DNA of 64,000 nucleotides, from positions 100,680,794 through 100,744,793 of the forward strand of contig JAIOJX010000032.1 of the NCBI GenBank assembly GCA_022376925.1, read 5' to 3'. The DNA comes from Tragulus kanchil. Its lineage: Eukaryota > Chordata > Mammalia > Artiodactyla > Tragulidae. Below the pieces are notes generated by a model, which saw only the letters and a program-made list of their open reading frames with translations, had not been told where the DNA came from and made no database searches. This document shows, one piece after another, positions 10,981 through 22,152 of the stretch. Each line of letters opens with the position of its first letter. Position 1 is the first letter of the stretch. A program made the translations under genes and the position numbers.

Positions 10981-12421
10981 GTAAACCTGACTCTCCTGAT
11001 GGTCAAAGACGGCTGTCAGTGGTCCCCACCATAACCTGATTCTCGTGTACTTTTAGAGCAAGAGGAAATCTCATTGCTCTATTCTAAGAAAGAAGCTGAG
11101 ACTTTCTTCTTTTCCGTAAATACTGAAGAAAAATACAAATTGACCTTTATGTAACTGCTTACTGAGGGAATTAACAAAAATGTGAATGTGTATGCGGGAG
11201 AGGTGTTAGAAGAGGAAAAGGAAGAAACTGAAGAAATAGAAGGTAGTGGAAAATGCATTGCTTCGCTTAGAATCCTGGCTCTGCTTACACACTGTGGTAA
11301 GCAGGACCCCGGGGTGGCCTCCACCGGATTACAGACAGACAGGCTACCTCTTCCCTGGGGTGCATAGGGACTATTTCCCAGCCCACTTTGCAACTGGGAG
11401 CCACCAACTGAGTTCTGGCCAGTGGGATGCAGGCAGAGTGCTACAGCCCTTCCAGACTTCACTCCTGAAATATCCCTAGTAATTTTTCACCCTCTCTGTA
11501 TCTACATCACGGGAAACAGAACATCCCTGGATGTCAGGGTCATGTAAGGGAAGTAAGTCAAAACCGTGAGTCATCACTTAAGGACGCTAACACAGGAGAA
11601 GCACCTGATTGCCTTCAAACTCTGATGTGAGCAAGACATTTACATATGCTAAGCAACCAGAATTTAAGAGGCAGCTGTTAATAGCAGCCAGTGTTAATTA
11701 TCCTACTTAAGCAAGTCAGGGCACCTCTCAGCCAGGGCTTCATCAACTAAAAATAAAAATAATCTATGAATATTCAGCGAAACAATGTATACGAAAGCAT
11801 TTGGCACAGACTTGGGGCTCAATAAATGCTGGTTAGAAAGCAGGTGTTTCTCACATAGGCAATATTTTCATTCTACTAAAGAATTTTCATTGTTATTACA
11901 CAGGTTTCTGTCACGGGACAAAGAAAACCCAAGTCCAACTGGTAAGTCAAATGGGCATTTTATTGACTCCCAGAACTAGAAATTCCAAGCATAGATTAAG
12001 CCTTAGGGCTGGTTCAATCTACCCTGCAGCTTGAGGACCATATTCTTTCTTCTGCCTGGTAAGCTTCATTTTTTTGGTATTGGATTACAGTTGATTTACA
12101 ATGTTGTGTTAGTTTCAGGTGATGTAAACCTGACTCTCCTGATGGTCAAAGACGGCTGTCAGTGGTCCCCACCATAACCTGATTCTCGTGTACTTTTAGA
12201 GCAAGAGGAAATCTCATTGCTCTATTCTAAGAAAGAATCATCAGACTTCTCTGATTGGACTGGCTCAGATCACATGCTCACCACTAAACCAATCACTTTG
12301 TTGAGGTTGAGCGCATTGATATGTTGACCTATCGATCAAGACTCATACCTGAAACTAGAAGGGGGATCCGGCTCCCCTACATCCTATGGGCTTGTGGGGA
12401 AAGAATGAGTGCAGACACTTT

Positions 12422-12766
12422 TTTTATATATATAGATTTATTTATTTATTTATTTATTTTGGGCGGGAGTCAGGTTGGGTAGGGAGGGGAGCAGGTGGGC
12501 CACTTCTATTGGTCTTTCATTTCTCTATTTTTATCCGTCTTTGTTCTTTGGCTCCTGTGGGCCTCCCATCGCGGTGGCGTCTGTCGGCCCGAGCCCGGCT
12601 CTGGGCACATGCGCCCCAGAGCTCCGGCTCGGTAATTGGACACATGGGTCCAGCCGCTCCGCGGCAGGTGGGATCTTCCCAGGCCAGGGATCGAACCAGC
12701 GCCCCTTGCACTGCAAGGCGGTGTCCTTACCCACTGGACCACCAGGGGAAGCCCGGGAAGCCCCGC
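12422..12766 (-). mobile_element. tRNA-derived SINE, antisense, with target-site duplication
   Basis: Read on the minus strand, the element begins GGGCTTCCCC, has a B-box-like GGTTCGATCCC segment, and ends in a TAAA-rich tail (TTTATTTATTTA on this strand). It sits between direct repeats GCAGACACTTT at 12411-12421 and 12767-12777, a good target-site duplication. The exact subfamily is uncertain; it is not Bov-tA. The frames over it are not genes. Confidence 0.88.
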
Positions 12767-13499
12767 GCAGACACTTTCTGAAAGACTATTTTCAAGCATG
12801 AAAAGGAGGAAGCAAGGGGAAATGAATGCCAGCTACAAAACATGGGTGCTACAATTGTATGTTTATTTTCCTTGAAGAAAAAAAAAAAATCATAAGAGTA
12901 AATGTTACTTTGTGATCACTCAGAGTGATCACTCAACTTTTCAGCTAACTGAAGAAAAAAAATTTTCATGTTATTACACAGGTTTCTGTCACGGGACAAA
13001 GAAAACCCAAGTCCAACTGGTAAGTCAAATGGGCATTTTATTGACTCCCAGAACTAGAAATTCCAAGCATAGATTAAGCCTTAGGGCTGGTTCAATCTAC
13101 CCTGCAGCTTGAGGACCATATTCTTTCTTCTGCCTGGTAAGCTTCATTTTTTTGGTATTGGATTACAGTTGATTTACAATGTTGTGTTAGTTTCAGGTGA
13201 TGTAAACCTGACTCTCCTGATGGTCAAAGACGGCTGTCAGTGGTCCCCACCATAACCTGATTCTCGTGTACTTTTAGAGCAAGAGGAAATCTCATTGCTC
13301 TATTCTAAGAAAGAATCATCAGACTTCTCTGATTGGACTGGCTCAGATCACATGCTCACCACTAAACCAATCACTTTGTTGAGGTTGAGCGCATTGATAT
13401 GTTGACCTATCGATCAAGACTCATACCTGAAACTAGAAGGGGGATCCGGCTCCCCTACATCCTATGGGCTTGTGGGGAAAGAATGAGTGCAGACACTTT

Positions 13500-13841
13500 T
13501 TTTATATATATAGATTTATTTATTTATTTATTTATTTTGGGCGGGGGTTGGGGAGGGAGGGGAGCGGGCGGGCCACTTCTATTGGTCTTTCATTTCTCTA
13601 TTTTTATCCGTCTTTGTTCTTTGGCTCCTGTGGGCCTCCCATCGCGGTGGCATCTGTCGTTGCAGAGCCCCGGCTCTGGGCGCATGCGCCCCAGAGCTCC
13701 GGCTCGGTAATTGGACACATGGGTCCAGCCGCTCCGCGGCAGGTGGGATCTTCCCAGGCCAGGGATCGAACCAGCGCCCCTTGCACTGCAAGGCGGTGTC
13801 CTTACCCACTGGACCACCAGGGGAAGCCCGGGAAGCCCCGC
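13500..13841 (-). mobile_element. tRNA-derived SINE, duplicated copy
   Basis: Second appearance of the SINE at 12422-12766 with the same flanking GCAGACACTTT repeats. This copy looks closer to the family pattern in its GC-rich part, so the first copy probably carries the errors. Confidence 0.88.
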
Positions 13842-14018
13842 GCAGACACTTTCTGAAAGACTATTTTCAAGCATGAAAAGGAGGAAGCAAGGGGAAATGA
13901 ATGCCAGCTACAAAACATGGGTGCTACAATTGTATGTTTATTTTCCTTGAAGAAAAAAAAAAATCATAAGAGTAAATGTTACTTTGTGATCACTCAGAGT
14001 GATCACTCAACTTTTCAG

Positions 14019-14469
14019 AAATCTGTAAGCTAACTGGATGTTATGGTTTTCAACTTCCAAACCTCTGACCATGTGTTCTCCAAAATATCCTCGGGTACTG
14101 ACTTCTGGAAGTATACACGGGTATTGACTTCCTGTCTTTTTTGACAGTGCACTGTTAAAAAAAATGTGTCTTAAGAATAATTTAGTTTCTTGCCCTTCTG
14201 CTTCCTTTTCCTGTCTTTGTTTCTTTGCACTTTCCTTCGATTTTGTGCATGTGTTTTAGAAAGCCCAAGATGCTGTATCAGTGGAAGGGGCTGTCCTTTT
14301 CATCTGTTCTTCATGCCTAAACTAAGTCATACGATGCTCAGTCATAAAATAATGAGGAGGCTGATTTTTAAACATACCCCTTAGATGTAGGAATGAGTAT
14401 CACTCCTCTGAACAGCCACATTCCAGTTATGTAGCCATAGCCAGATTGTGTTAATTACACCTCAGTTTT
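14019..14469. other. Single-copy stretch, no gene seen
   Basis: Ordinary AT-moderate sequence with only short open frames and no recognised repeat. Confidence 0.5.
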
Positions 14470-14548
14470 GGCCATAAAAGCACAGTGGCTTGTCTAACCA
14501 CAATCTTCCTCTAATTAGATACCCAATCCCCTGGGCGTTTTCAAAAAA

Positions 14549-14890
14549 GTGAATCTCTTGAGAGTCCCTGGACAGCAAGGAGATCATCCCAGTCAATCCT
14601 AAAGGAAATCAACCCTGAATAGTCATTGGAAGGCCTGAGTCAGAAGCTCCAGTGCATTGCCCACCTGATGCGAAGAACTGACTCACTGGGAAAGACCTGG
14701 TGCTGGGAAAGACTGAAGGCAGAAGGAGAAGGGGACAACAGAAGATGACATGGTTGGATGGCATCACGGACTCAATGGACGTAAGTTTGAGCAAGCTCCA
14801 GAAGATAGTTAAATACAGGGACATCTGGCGTGCTGTGGTCCATGGGGCTCCAAATAGTCAGACATGACTGAGTGACTGAACAAAAACAGT
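14549..14890 (+). mobile_element. BovB LINE 3' end (or BovB-derived ART2-type SINE)
   Basis: The plus strand carries the BovB 3' pattern: CACCTGATGCGAAGAACTGA, CTGGGAAAGACTGAAGGCAG, ATGGTTGGATGGCATCACGG, ACTCAATGGACGTAAGTTTG and GACATGACTGAGTGACTGAA. It lacks the reverse-transcriptase part. The copy at 15726-16067 is due to tandem duplication 6. Confidence 0.9.
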
Positions 14891-15169
14891 CCTGCAAAGC
14901 AGAGGTGTGCCTTTTCAAATATCGTGTCTTGAGATCTGAAGACTATTGCCGGATCAGAGAAGTCCAACCCTATTTTGAATAAATGTAAAAAGTGAGCATC
15001 CAAGAGGACACACGTCCCCCACTGGCTCAGCAGGAGGAGAGAGGATCTTGGGATACTGGACTGTTCGGGTACAATGAGGATGACCTGACGCCCACCCTCT
15101 TTCAAACACCCTGCAGCTGAATTTCTCGGGCCTTCGGCGTAACTCTGAACTCAGCAGCCCCTCTAGGCC

Positions 15170-15405
15170 TTGAGCCGCCTCCACGTTCTTCTGTTGCCTC
15201 CTCTGGTCTGCGTTCCCGCCCCATCTCTTAAGGCTGTCTCTGCTCCCTGGGGACACAGGCGCTCTCCAGAAGCGGTGGTCCTCTGCAAGCCATCGCTGCT
15301 CCTGAATGTCCCCTCCCTGCTTTCACTTCATCCTCTCGAGCCTCACTCAGGAGCTGGCTCATCTGTCATCTCCTCCAACAAGTCTTCCTAACCCTTCCCT
15401 CCACA
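15170..15405 (+). mobile_element. L2 LINE-like fragment
   Basis: The stretch with GGCTCATCTGTCATCTCC and AACAAGTCTTCCTAACCC resembles the L2 region upstream of its 3' UTR. The match is weak and the edges are uncertain. Repeated at about 16347-16582. Confidence 0.45.
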
Positions 15406-15725
15406 AAAAAGGCACTTTGTTACTCTTTTCTTTCTTTGGGCTTTTTTTTTTTTTTTTTTTTTTTGGTCTTGCAACTTTAAGAAAAAAATCAGAACTGTTA
15501 CTTTTTCTCTCCTGTTATTTATATGTATCCCTTGAGCTTGGCCTAGGTGAGACTGCCCACAGATCCATGCCTCACCCAGCCCTCCTCTCTCCTGAGTGGC
15601 AGGGCCTCTGGCTGCATGACCCAGGGCTTTCGTTGGGTCTCCTAGTGGCCATAAAAGCACAGTGGCTTGTCTAACCACAATCTTCCTCTAATTAGATACC
15701 CAATCCCCTGGGCGTTTTCAAAAAA

Positions 15726-16067
15726 GTGAATCTCTTGAGAGTCCCTGGACAGCAAGGAGATCATCCCAGTCAATCCTAAAGGAAATCAACCCTGAATAGT
15801 CATTGGAAGGCCTGAGTCAGAAGCTCCAGTGCATTGCCCACCTGATGCGAAGAACTGACTCACTGGGAAAGACCTGGTGCTGGGAAAGACTGAAGGCAGA
15901 AGGAGAAGGGGACAACAGAAGATGACATGGTTGGATGGCATCACGGACTCAATGGACGTAAGTTTGAGCAAGCTCCAGAAGATAGTTAAATACAGGGACA
16001 TCTGGCGTGCTGTGGTCCATGGGGCTCCAAATAGTCAGACATGACTGAGTGACTGAACAAAAACAGT
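15726..16067 (+). mobile_element. BovB 3' end, duplicated copy
   Basis: Second appearance of the BovB end at 14549-14890, carried by tandem duplication 6. Confidence 0.88.
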
Positions 16068-16974
16068 CCTGCAAAGCAGAGGTGTGCCTTTTCAAATATC
16101 GTGTCTTGAGATCTGAAGACTATTGCCGGATCAGAGAAGTCCAACCCTATTTTGAATAAATGTAAAAAGTGAGCATCCAAGAGGACACACGTCCCCCACT
16201 GGCTCAGCAGGAGGAGAGAGGATCTTGGGATACTGGACTGTTCGGGTACAATGAGGATGACCTGACGCCCACCCTCTTTCAAACACCCTGCAGCTGAATT
16301 TCTCGGGCCTTCGGCGTAACTCTGAACTCAGCAGCCCCTCTAGGCCTTGAGCCGCCTCCACGTTCTTCTGTTGCCTCCTCTGGTCTGCGTTCCCGCCCCA
16401 TCTCTTAAGGCTGTCTCTGCTCCCTGGGGACACAGGCGCTCTCCAGAAGCGGTGGTCCTCTGCAAGCCATCGCTGCTCCTGAATGTCCCCTCCCTGCTTT
16501 CACTTCATCCTCTCGAGCCTCACTCAGGAGCTGGCTCATCTGTCATCTCCTCCAACAAGTCTTCCTAACCCTTCCCTCCACAAAAAAGGCACTTTGTTAC
16601 TCTTTTCTTTCTTTGGGCTTTTTTTTTTTTTTTTTTTTTTGGTCTTGCAACTTTAAGAAAAAAATCAGAACTGTTACTTTTTCTCTCCTGTTATTTATAT
16701 GTATCCCTTGAGCTTGGCCTAGGTGAGACTGCCCACAGATCCATGCCTCACCCAGCCCTCCTCTCTCCTGAGTGGCAGGGCCTCTGGCTGCATGACCCAG
16801 GGCTTTACGTTGCCTGGTGTCTCCCGGGGTTTGGCCAGTAGCAGCCACTGACAGAAGACAGGATGGGAGGCAGGGAGAAACCAGGCTGACTGCACCCTCT
16901 CTATGGAAGCCTTGGGAGGGGGCCGTTTCTCTCATCTCCTCTGCCTGATCCAGCCCTGAGCCTTGATACCACCA

Positions 16975-19182
16975 CCTCCTCTTTGTCATGGCAGCCTAGC
17001 AGCTCCCAGATTTGGGGAATCTCTGGGTTTCCACATGGTCCTCATGGGGGTCCTAGCTCTTCCATCCCTGGGGTAACCAGTTCTCTCTGTTATATCCTTT
17101 CTGGTTCAAACCTCTGAAATGATTTCATTTTTCCTAACTGGGTCCTGACGAATCTGCGAATGGTTATTGAAGTGAATGGCATCCGTGAGTGGATGAACAG
17201 ACGACCACGTCTACCTGTCATAGATAAGGTTTAGATTTTTATTTTCTAAAGAGACTCTTTGTGACTTCCCGTCAATCTCTTTTTTTCCGTCTGCTACCCC
17301 TAATGTTTGTTTTCAAGCACTATTCACTCTTCCTCGTGAATTCCCCAACCTCAGAGCCCTCGTTCAGGGCTGCCCCTGCCCGCGTCCTGCGTGGCCTCTG
17401 TGTGGCTGACAGATGGTGAGGACCGCGGGTGGAGAGGGAGACGTCAGGATGAGAACAGCTGCAGGATCCAACAAGCCCAGGCTGTCGGCCTGGCCTCACA
17501 GGACTGCGGTGGAGGATTCCTAATCTCCCTGCTCTCCCGGTCTGTCTGTGACTTCAGCCAGAGCCAGGCCCATTTACAGTGATTCCCAGAGCCCAGTGCA
17601 ATTTGCAGATAAAAGGAAGATGCACATTTGTGGCCAAAGTGGAAGATTGGCGTATTAGCCTGGCTGCTACAGTGTTCCCCTGTGCGTGAGACCAGCACCT
17701 GGCTGGATGGCCTTCTCAGCACTGCCCAGGCCGATGTCTTATTGCCAGGGTCTGGAGGCCAAGTGGATACCATAAACCTGGCATTTGGAAGGGATCTGGG
17801 AGTGGGGGCGGGTAAGTACTTCTGCTCTAGGAAGAAGGGGGTACCGCTCAGTATCCTGCCCCTTCCCGCCCCACCTGGCATCTCTCGGATCATTTGACCT
17901 CACATGGCTTGACTGTCAATGAAACTGACCAGCTGTTGAGAAGAAGCTTACCCCTCAAGGGAGAAAAGGGAAAGAATACAATTTCATGACATCTCCCCTG
18001 AAAGGTAACACACTTATGGAGGAAACATGTATCATGGGCCCAGCATTGAGTTGGATACAGAGGAAAAAGTGGATAAGAAACCCAAATCTCCTCCTCTTTG
18101 TCATGGCAGCCTAGCAGCTCCCAGATTTGGTTCCACATGGTCCTCATGGGGTCCTAGCTCTTCCATCCCTGGGGTAACCAGTTCTCTCTGTTATATCCTT
18201 TCTGGTTCAAACCTCTGAAATGATTTCATTTTTCCTAACTGGGTCCTGACGAATCTGCGAATGGTTATTGAAGTGAATGGCATCCGTGAGTGGATGAACA
18301 GACGACCACGTCTACCTGTCATAGATAAGGTTTAGATTTTTATTTTCTAAAGAGACTCTTTGTGACTTCCCGTCAATCTCTTTTTTTCCGTCTGCTACCC
18401 CTAATGTTTGTTTTCAAGCACTATTCACTCTTCCTCGTGAATTCCCCAACCTCAGAGCCCTCGTTCAGGGCTGCCCCTGCCCGCGTCCTGCGTGGCCTCT
18501 GTGTGGCTGACAGATGGTGAGGACCGCGGGTGGAGAGGGAGACGTCAGGATGAGAACAGCTGCAGGATCCAACAAGCCCAGGCTGTCGGCCTGGCCTCAC
18601 AGGACTGCGGTGGAGGATTCCTAATCTCCCTGCTCTCCCGGTCTGTCTGTGACTTCAGCCAGAGCCAGGCCCATTTACAGTGATTCCCAGAGCCCAGTGC
18701 AATTTGCAGATAAAAGGAAGATGCACATTTGTGGCCAAAGTGGAAGATTGGCGTATTAGCCTGGCTGCTACAGTGTTCCCCTGTGCGTGAGACCAGCACC
18801 TGGCTGGATGGCCTTCTCAGCACTGCCCAGGCCGATGTCTTATTGCCAGGGTCTGGAGGCCAAGTGGATACCATAAACCTGGCATTTGGAAGGGATCTGG
18901 GAGTGGGGCGGGTAAGTACTTCTGCTCTAGGAAGAAGGGGGTACCGCTCAGTATCCTGCCCCTTCCCGCCCCACCTGGCATCTCTCGGATCATTTGACCT
19001 CACATGGCTTGACTGTCAATGAAACTGACCAGCTGTTGAGAAGAAGCTTACCCCTCAAGGGAGAAAAGGGAAAGAATACAATTTCATGACATCTCCCCTG
19101 AAAGGTAACACACTTATGGAGGAAACATGTATCATGGGCCCAGCATTGAGTTGGATACAGAGGAAAAAAGTGGATAAGAAAC
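16975..19182 (+). repeat. Tandem duplication 7 (unit about 1,101-1,115 bp)
   Basis: Copy A is about 16975-18081 and copy B about 18089-19182. The offset starts at 1,115. Copy B lacks 13 bases present in copy A (GGAATCTCTGGGT at 17016-17028) and one G of a later run, after which the offset is 1,101. Copy A loses its match after GATAAGAAAC. The duplicated stretch has frames of up to 152 codons on the minus strand with no recognised domain. Confidence 0.94.
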
Positions 19183-20259
19183 AGTCTCTCCCTTGAAGGT
19201 CCTCCCATCTACTCAGTGGAGACAGACATGAGGAGAAAGGGTCAAAGGCAATTGATGGGCTGAGCTGGAGCCCAACAGTCTACAAAGGGCCACACACAGT
19301 GCAGAGAGTACATGCTCTGAGTGAGGCCCAGCCGGGCTAATCTCAGCTCACGCGCTTCCCAGCCTGGTGACCTTGACCTGCGACTAACTTCACCGAGTCT
19401 CAGCTTCTTCATTGTTTTTAAAGTAAGATTAGTATTGTTGGGAGAATGTGTTTACACATGGAAAGTTCTCTCCACCTTTTCTGATTCAATAACAGCCTCA
19501 GGATGCCGGTGTTGTCCTGGATGGGCATCCTGGACAGTGGTTTCTCTACCCAGTTTATAGGCCCTGAACTTTGCAAGGAGGAACCAGGGCCAGAAAGGGA
19601 GCCCACACTGACTGCCATGTGGTGACTCCAGCTGACAGCCTGCTGGGTGGACACCCAAGAAGTCCTTTTTTGCAGATTCTCAGACATCCAGAGGAGTGGG
19701 GAGTTTGTAGAGGACTCAGAGCTGTTGTGACATGTTTCTTCATAGGGCAGGTTCTCTAGTCGCAGCTGGATTATGAGGTAAAGGATGAGGGAACTGTGGC
19801 AACAGAGGGTTGAATAAATCACGCCATCTGCAGTCATCAGGGAAGGCTAGATGCATCAGTTCTGGAAGGCCAAGAGGAGATGCGCGGGTAAATGGCAGGC
19901 ATGCCGAGGATGGCATTCCAGGCAGAGGAAAAGGAATAGGCAAATATTCCAGAGGCATGAAATATCACTGTAGGCCCAGGAATCAACTCTGTGTGGCAGT
20001 GTGCAGGGAGTCAAGTGTCAGGGGCAGCAGGAGCTCCACGAGGCCACTTCTGAAGCTTTTGTGTCATGGGAGAGCATCTGTGGCATCAGAGAGTCGGAAG
20101 AGGTTTTTGATGGTGGTGTACGTACATGGTCAGATTTTTGATGGGGAAGATCATTCAGGTACCACGAAGAAGGCTCGTCTGGTGGGAGGTGAGAGGCAGT
20201 ATTATTGAATCAAGAGTCCTGCTTGCTGCTCACTACTTAGAAAATCAACACAGCAAGTG
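19183..20259. other. Single-copy stretch with one MIR, no gene seen
   Basis: Open frames of up to 139 codons occur on both strands, with no recognised domain or splice structure. Apart from the MIR near 19.3-19.45 kb I recognise nothing. Confidence 0.5.
19300..19445 (+). mobile_element. MIR SINE fragment
   Basis: CCTGGTGACCTTGACCTGCG followed by GAGTCTCAGCTTCTTCATTG is a diverged MIR core on the plus strand. Confidence 0.6.
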
Positions 20260-20760
20260 CCCCACATACGAACGAGTTTTGTTCTGAGAGTGCATTCTTA
20301 TGTCCAGTTTGCTTATAGTGAAAGTTGCTCACTTGTGTCTGACTCTCCGTGTCTGACTTTTTGTGACTCAGGAACTAGACATGGAATTCTCCAGGCAAGA
20401 ATACTAGAGTGGGTAGCCTTTCCCTTCTCCAAGAGATCTTCCCAACCCAGGGGTTGAACCCGGGTCTCCTGCATTGCAGGCATATGCTTACAAATCCAAC
20501 GAAGTTAGCCTAAGTACCTAGCTAGCACAATTGGTATAAAATACTATACTGTAGTAGGTTTATAATACTTTTCACACAAATAATATGTAAAAAGGCAAGC
20601 ACAAAAAATAAAACATTTCCAATCTTAAAGTACAGTAAACTTACAGATACGTAAACTAATTTATGTTATTAGGCATGCAAACATATCTTTGAAGGTTTAC
20701 AATGTCTTTGAAAGTTCACAACTTAAAGGTTCATATGTAGGGGACCTACTCTACTCATAA
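20260..20760. mobile_element. Older interspersed repeat, family not assigned, split by a Bov-A SINE
   Basis: Left part: CACATACGAACGAGTTTTGT and TGCATTCTTATGTCCAGTTT. Right part: ACAAATCCAACGAAGTTAGCC, then an AT-rich stretch with many ATAATACTTTTCACAC-like words. The two parts read as one repeat that I have seen in mammalian genomes but cannot name. The Bov-A SINE at 20317-20485 interrupts it. Its right part recurs after 21606. Confidence 0.45.
20317..20485 (-). mobile_element. Bov-A type SINE, antisense
   Basis: Reverse-strand Bov-A with CTCACTTGTGTCTGACTCTC, GGCAAGAATACTAGAGTGGG and the CCCAGGGGTTGAACCCGGGT B-box region. A short internal repeat GTGTCTGACT occurs twice where the family has it once. 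The second appearance at 21438-21606 is due to tandem duplication 8. Confidence 0.9.
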
Positions 20761-21437
20761 ATGTGGGTATCGAAGGAAAAGTGTCTTTAATCAGAATGCT
20801 GGCAATCTGGGGAGATGGTGGACTCAGTGTCCCCCCAAAACAACCTCCAAAGATTCTGCTTGATATGAAAATTATACAGGGAAGGAGGAAGTAATGTCAG
20901 TTAAGCATTGAGATATAGGGAGTCAGACTCATCACTGTCCCCTCTGCATGCAGGCTTGTTGACTCCTTGTGATCTTTCTCTGGATGCTGTCTTGTTCACA
21001 CAGTTTAGAAAATGACTGAAGAGGGAGCTAGGGAAGAGGTCTGATCATTTATTAATTCCCTATTCTTCATTCCTACTTCTTTCAAGCTACAGAAAGAACT
21101 GATACATTTTTAGGCAAGGTATTGTGTAACTCAAAGGTTTGAAAGGTGTTCTTGGGCTGGAGATGAATAGACCATGGGAGTGCCTGTCTTAAAAGTTATT
21201 TACAAGATAACTTTGCTGAAGGGACAGGAAAAGTGTCTCCTACAGAGGGTGGCTTCATGCAAAGAGCAGCTTACAGCAGGTGGAACACCTGCTGACTCTA
21301 TCCCACCCCCCATAGAGGATATAGAGAAGAAAACTGGTCTGAGAAAGGTTTTTCATTTTCTGAGGAGAAGCCAGACTCGAAGCCTCTTGGGGGAAAGGAC
21401 TGTCCTCTTCTGTGCCAGAAAACTCCAGTTTGCTTAT

Positions 21438-21606
21438 AGTGAAAGTTGCTCACTTGTGTCTGACTCTCCGTGTCTGACTTTTTGTGACTCAGGAACTAGA
21501 CATGGAATTCTCCAGGCAAGAATACTAGAGTGGGTAGCCTTTCCCTTCTCCAAGAGATCTTCCCAACCCAGGGGTTGAACCCGGGTCTCCTGCATTGCAG
21601 GCATAT
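21438..21606 (-). mobile_element. Bov-A type SINE, duplicated copy
   Basis: Copy B of the SINE at 20317-20485. Confidence 0.88.
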
Positions 21607-22152
21607 GCTTACAAATCCAACGAAGTTAGCCTAAGTACCTAGCTAGCACAATTGGTATAAAATACTATACTGTAGTAGGTTTATAATACTTTTCACACAA
21701 ATAATATGTAAAAAGGCAAGCACAAAAAATAAAACATTTCCAATCTTAAAGTACAGTAAACTTACAGATACGTAAACTAATTTATGTTATTAGGCATGCA
21801 AACATATCTTTGAAGGTTTACAATGTCTTTGAAAGTTCACAACTTAAAGGTTCATATGTAGGGGACCTACTCTACTCATAAATGTGGGTATCGAAGGAAA
21901 AGTGTCTTTAATCAGAATGCTGGCAATCTGGGGAGATGGTGGACTCAGTGTCCCCCCAAAACAACCTCCAAAGATTCTGCTTGATATGAAAATTATACAG
22001 GGAAGGAGGAAGTAATGTCAGTTAAGCATTGAGATATAGGGAGTCAGACTCATCACTGTCCCCTCTGCATGCAGGCTTGTTGACTCCTTGTGATCTTTCT
22101 CTGGATGCTGTCTTGTTCACACAGTTTAGAAAATGACTGAAGAGGGAGCTAG

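Larger units (their letters stand above)
9940..12236 (+). repeat. Tandem duplication 4 (unit about 1,143-1,152 bp)
   Basis: Copy A is 9940-11092 and copy B 11093-12236. The offset falls from 1,152 to 1,143 through small indels in the first 220 bases: GTAAGACGATACTG against GTAAATACTG, AGAGGGGTG against AGAGGTG, and CGGGGGTGGCCC against CGGGGTGGCC. Beyond that the copies are almost identical. Indels packed at one end suggest a poor-quality contig terminus. Confidence 0.95.
11884..14018 (+). repeat. Tandem duplication 5 (unit about 1,075-1,079 bp)
   Basis: Copy A is 11884-12944 and copy B 12963-14018. Copy A starts inside copy B of duplication 4, so 11884-12236 exists three times (about 10741-11092 and 12963-13313 as well). 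After TTTTCAG at 12944 copy A jumps to GCTAACTGAAG, while copy B reads TTTTCAGAAATCTGTAAGCTAACTGG. The copies also differ inside the SINE, with GGGAGTCAGGTTGGG against GGGGGTTGGG and CGGCCCGAGCCC against CGTTGCAGAGCCCC. Confidence 0.94.
14470..16823 (+). repeat. Tandem duplication 6 (unit 1,177 bp)
   Basis: Copy A is 14470-15646 and copy B 15647-16823. They match at offset 1,177, with a T run of 23 in copy A against 22 in copy B. The last bases of copy A (CAGGGCTTTCGTTGGGTCTC) are a corrupted version of the copy B reading, in which CAGGGCTTTACGTTGCCTGG is followed by TGTCTCCC. Confidence 0.95.

Noticed and set aside
12386..13874. Overlapping frames of 90-131 codons on both strands
   Set aside because: They lie across the tRNA-derived SINE. 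The same translations recur at 29.9, 51.6, 53.4, 56.8 and 57.9 kb.
15426..15464. Long T run that might be a Pol III terminator or retrogene tail
   Set aside because: There is no Pol III gene or retrocopy beside it. The run length differs between copies, consistent with a simple homopolymer.
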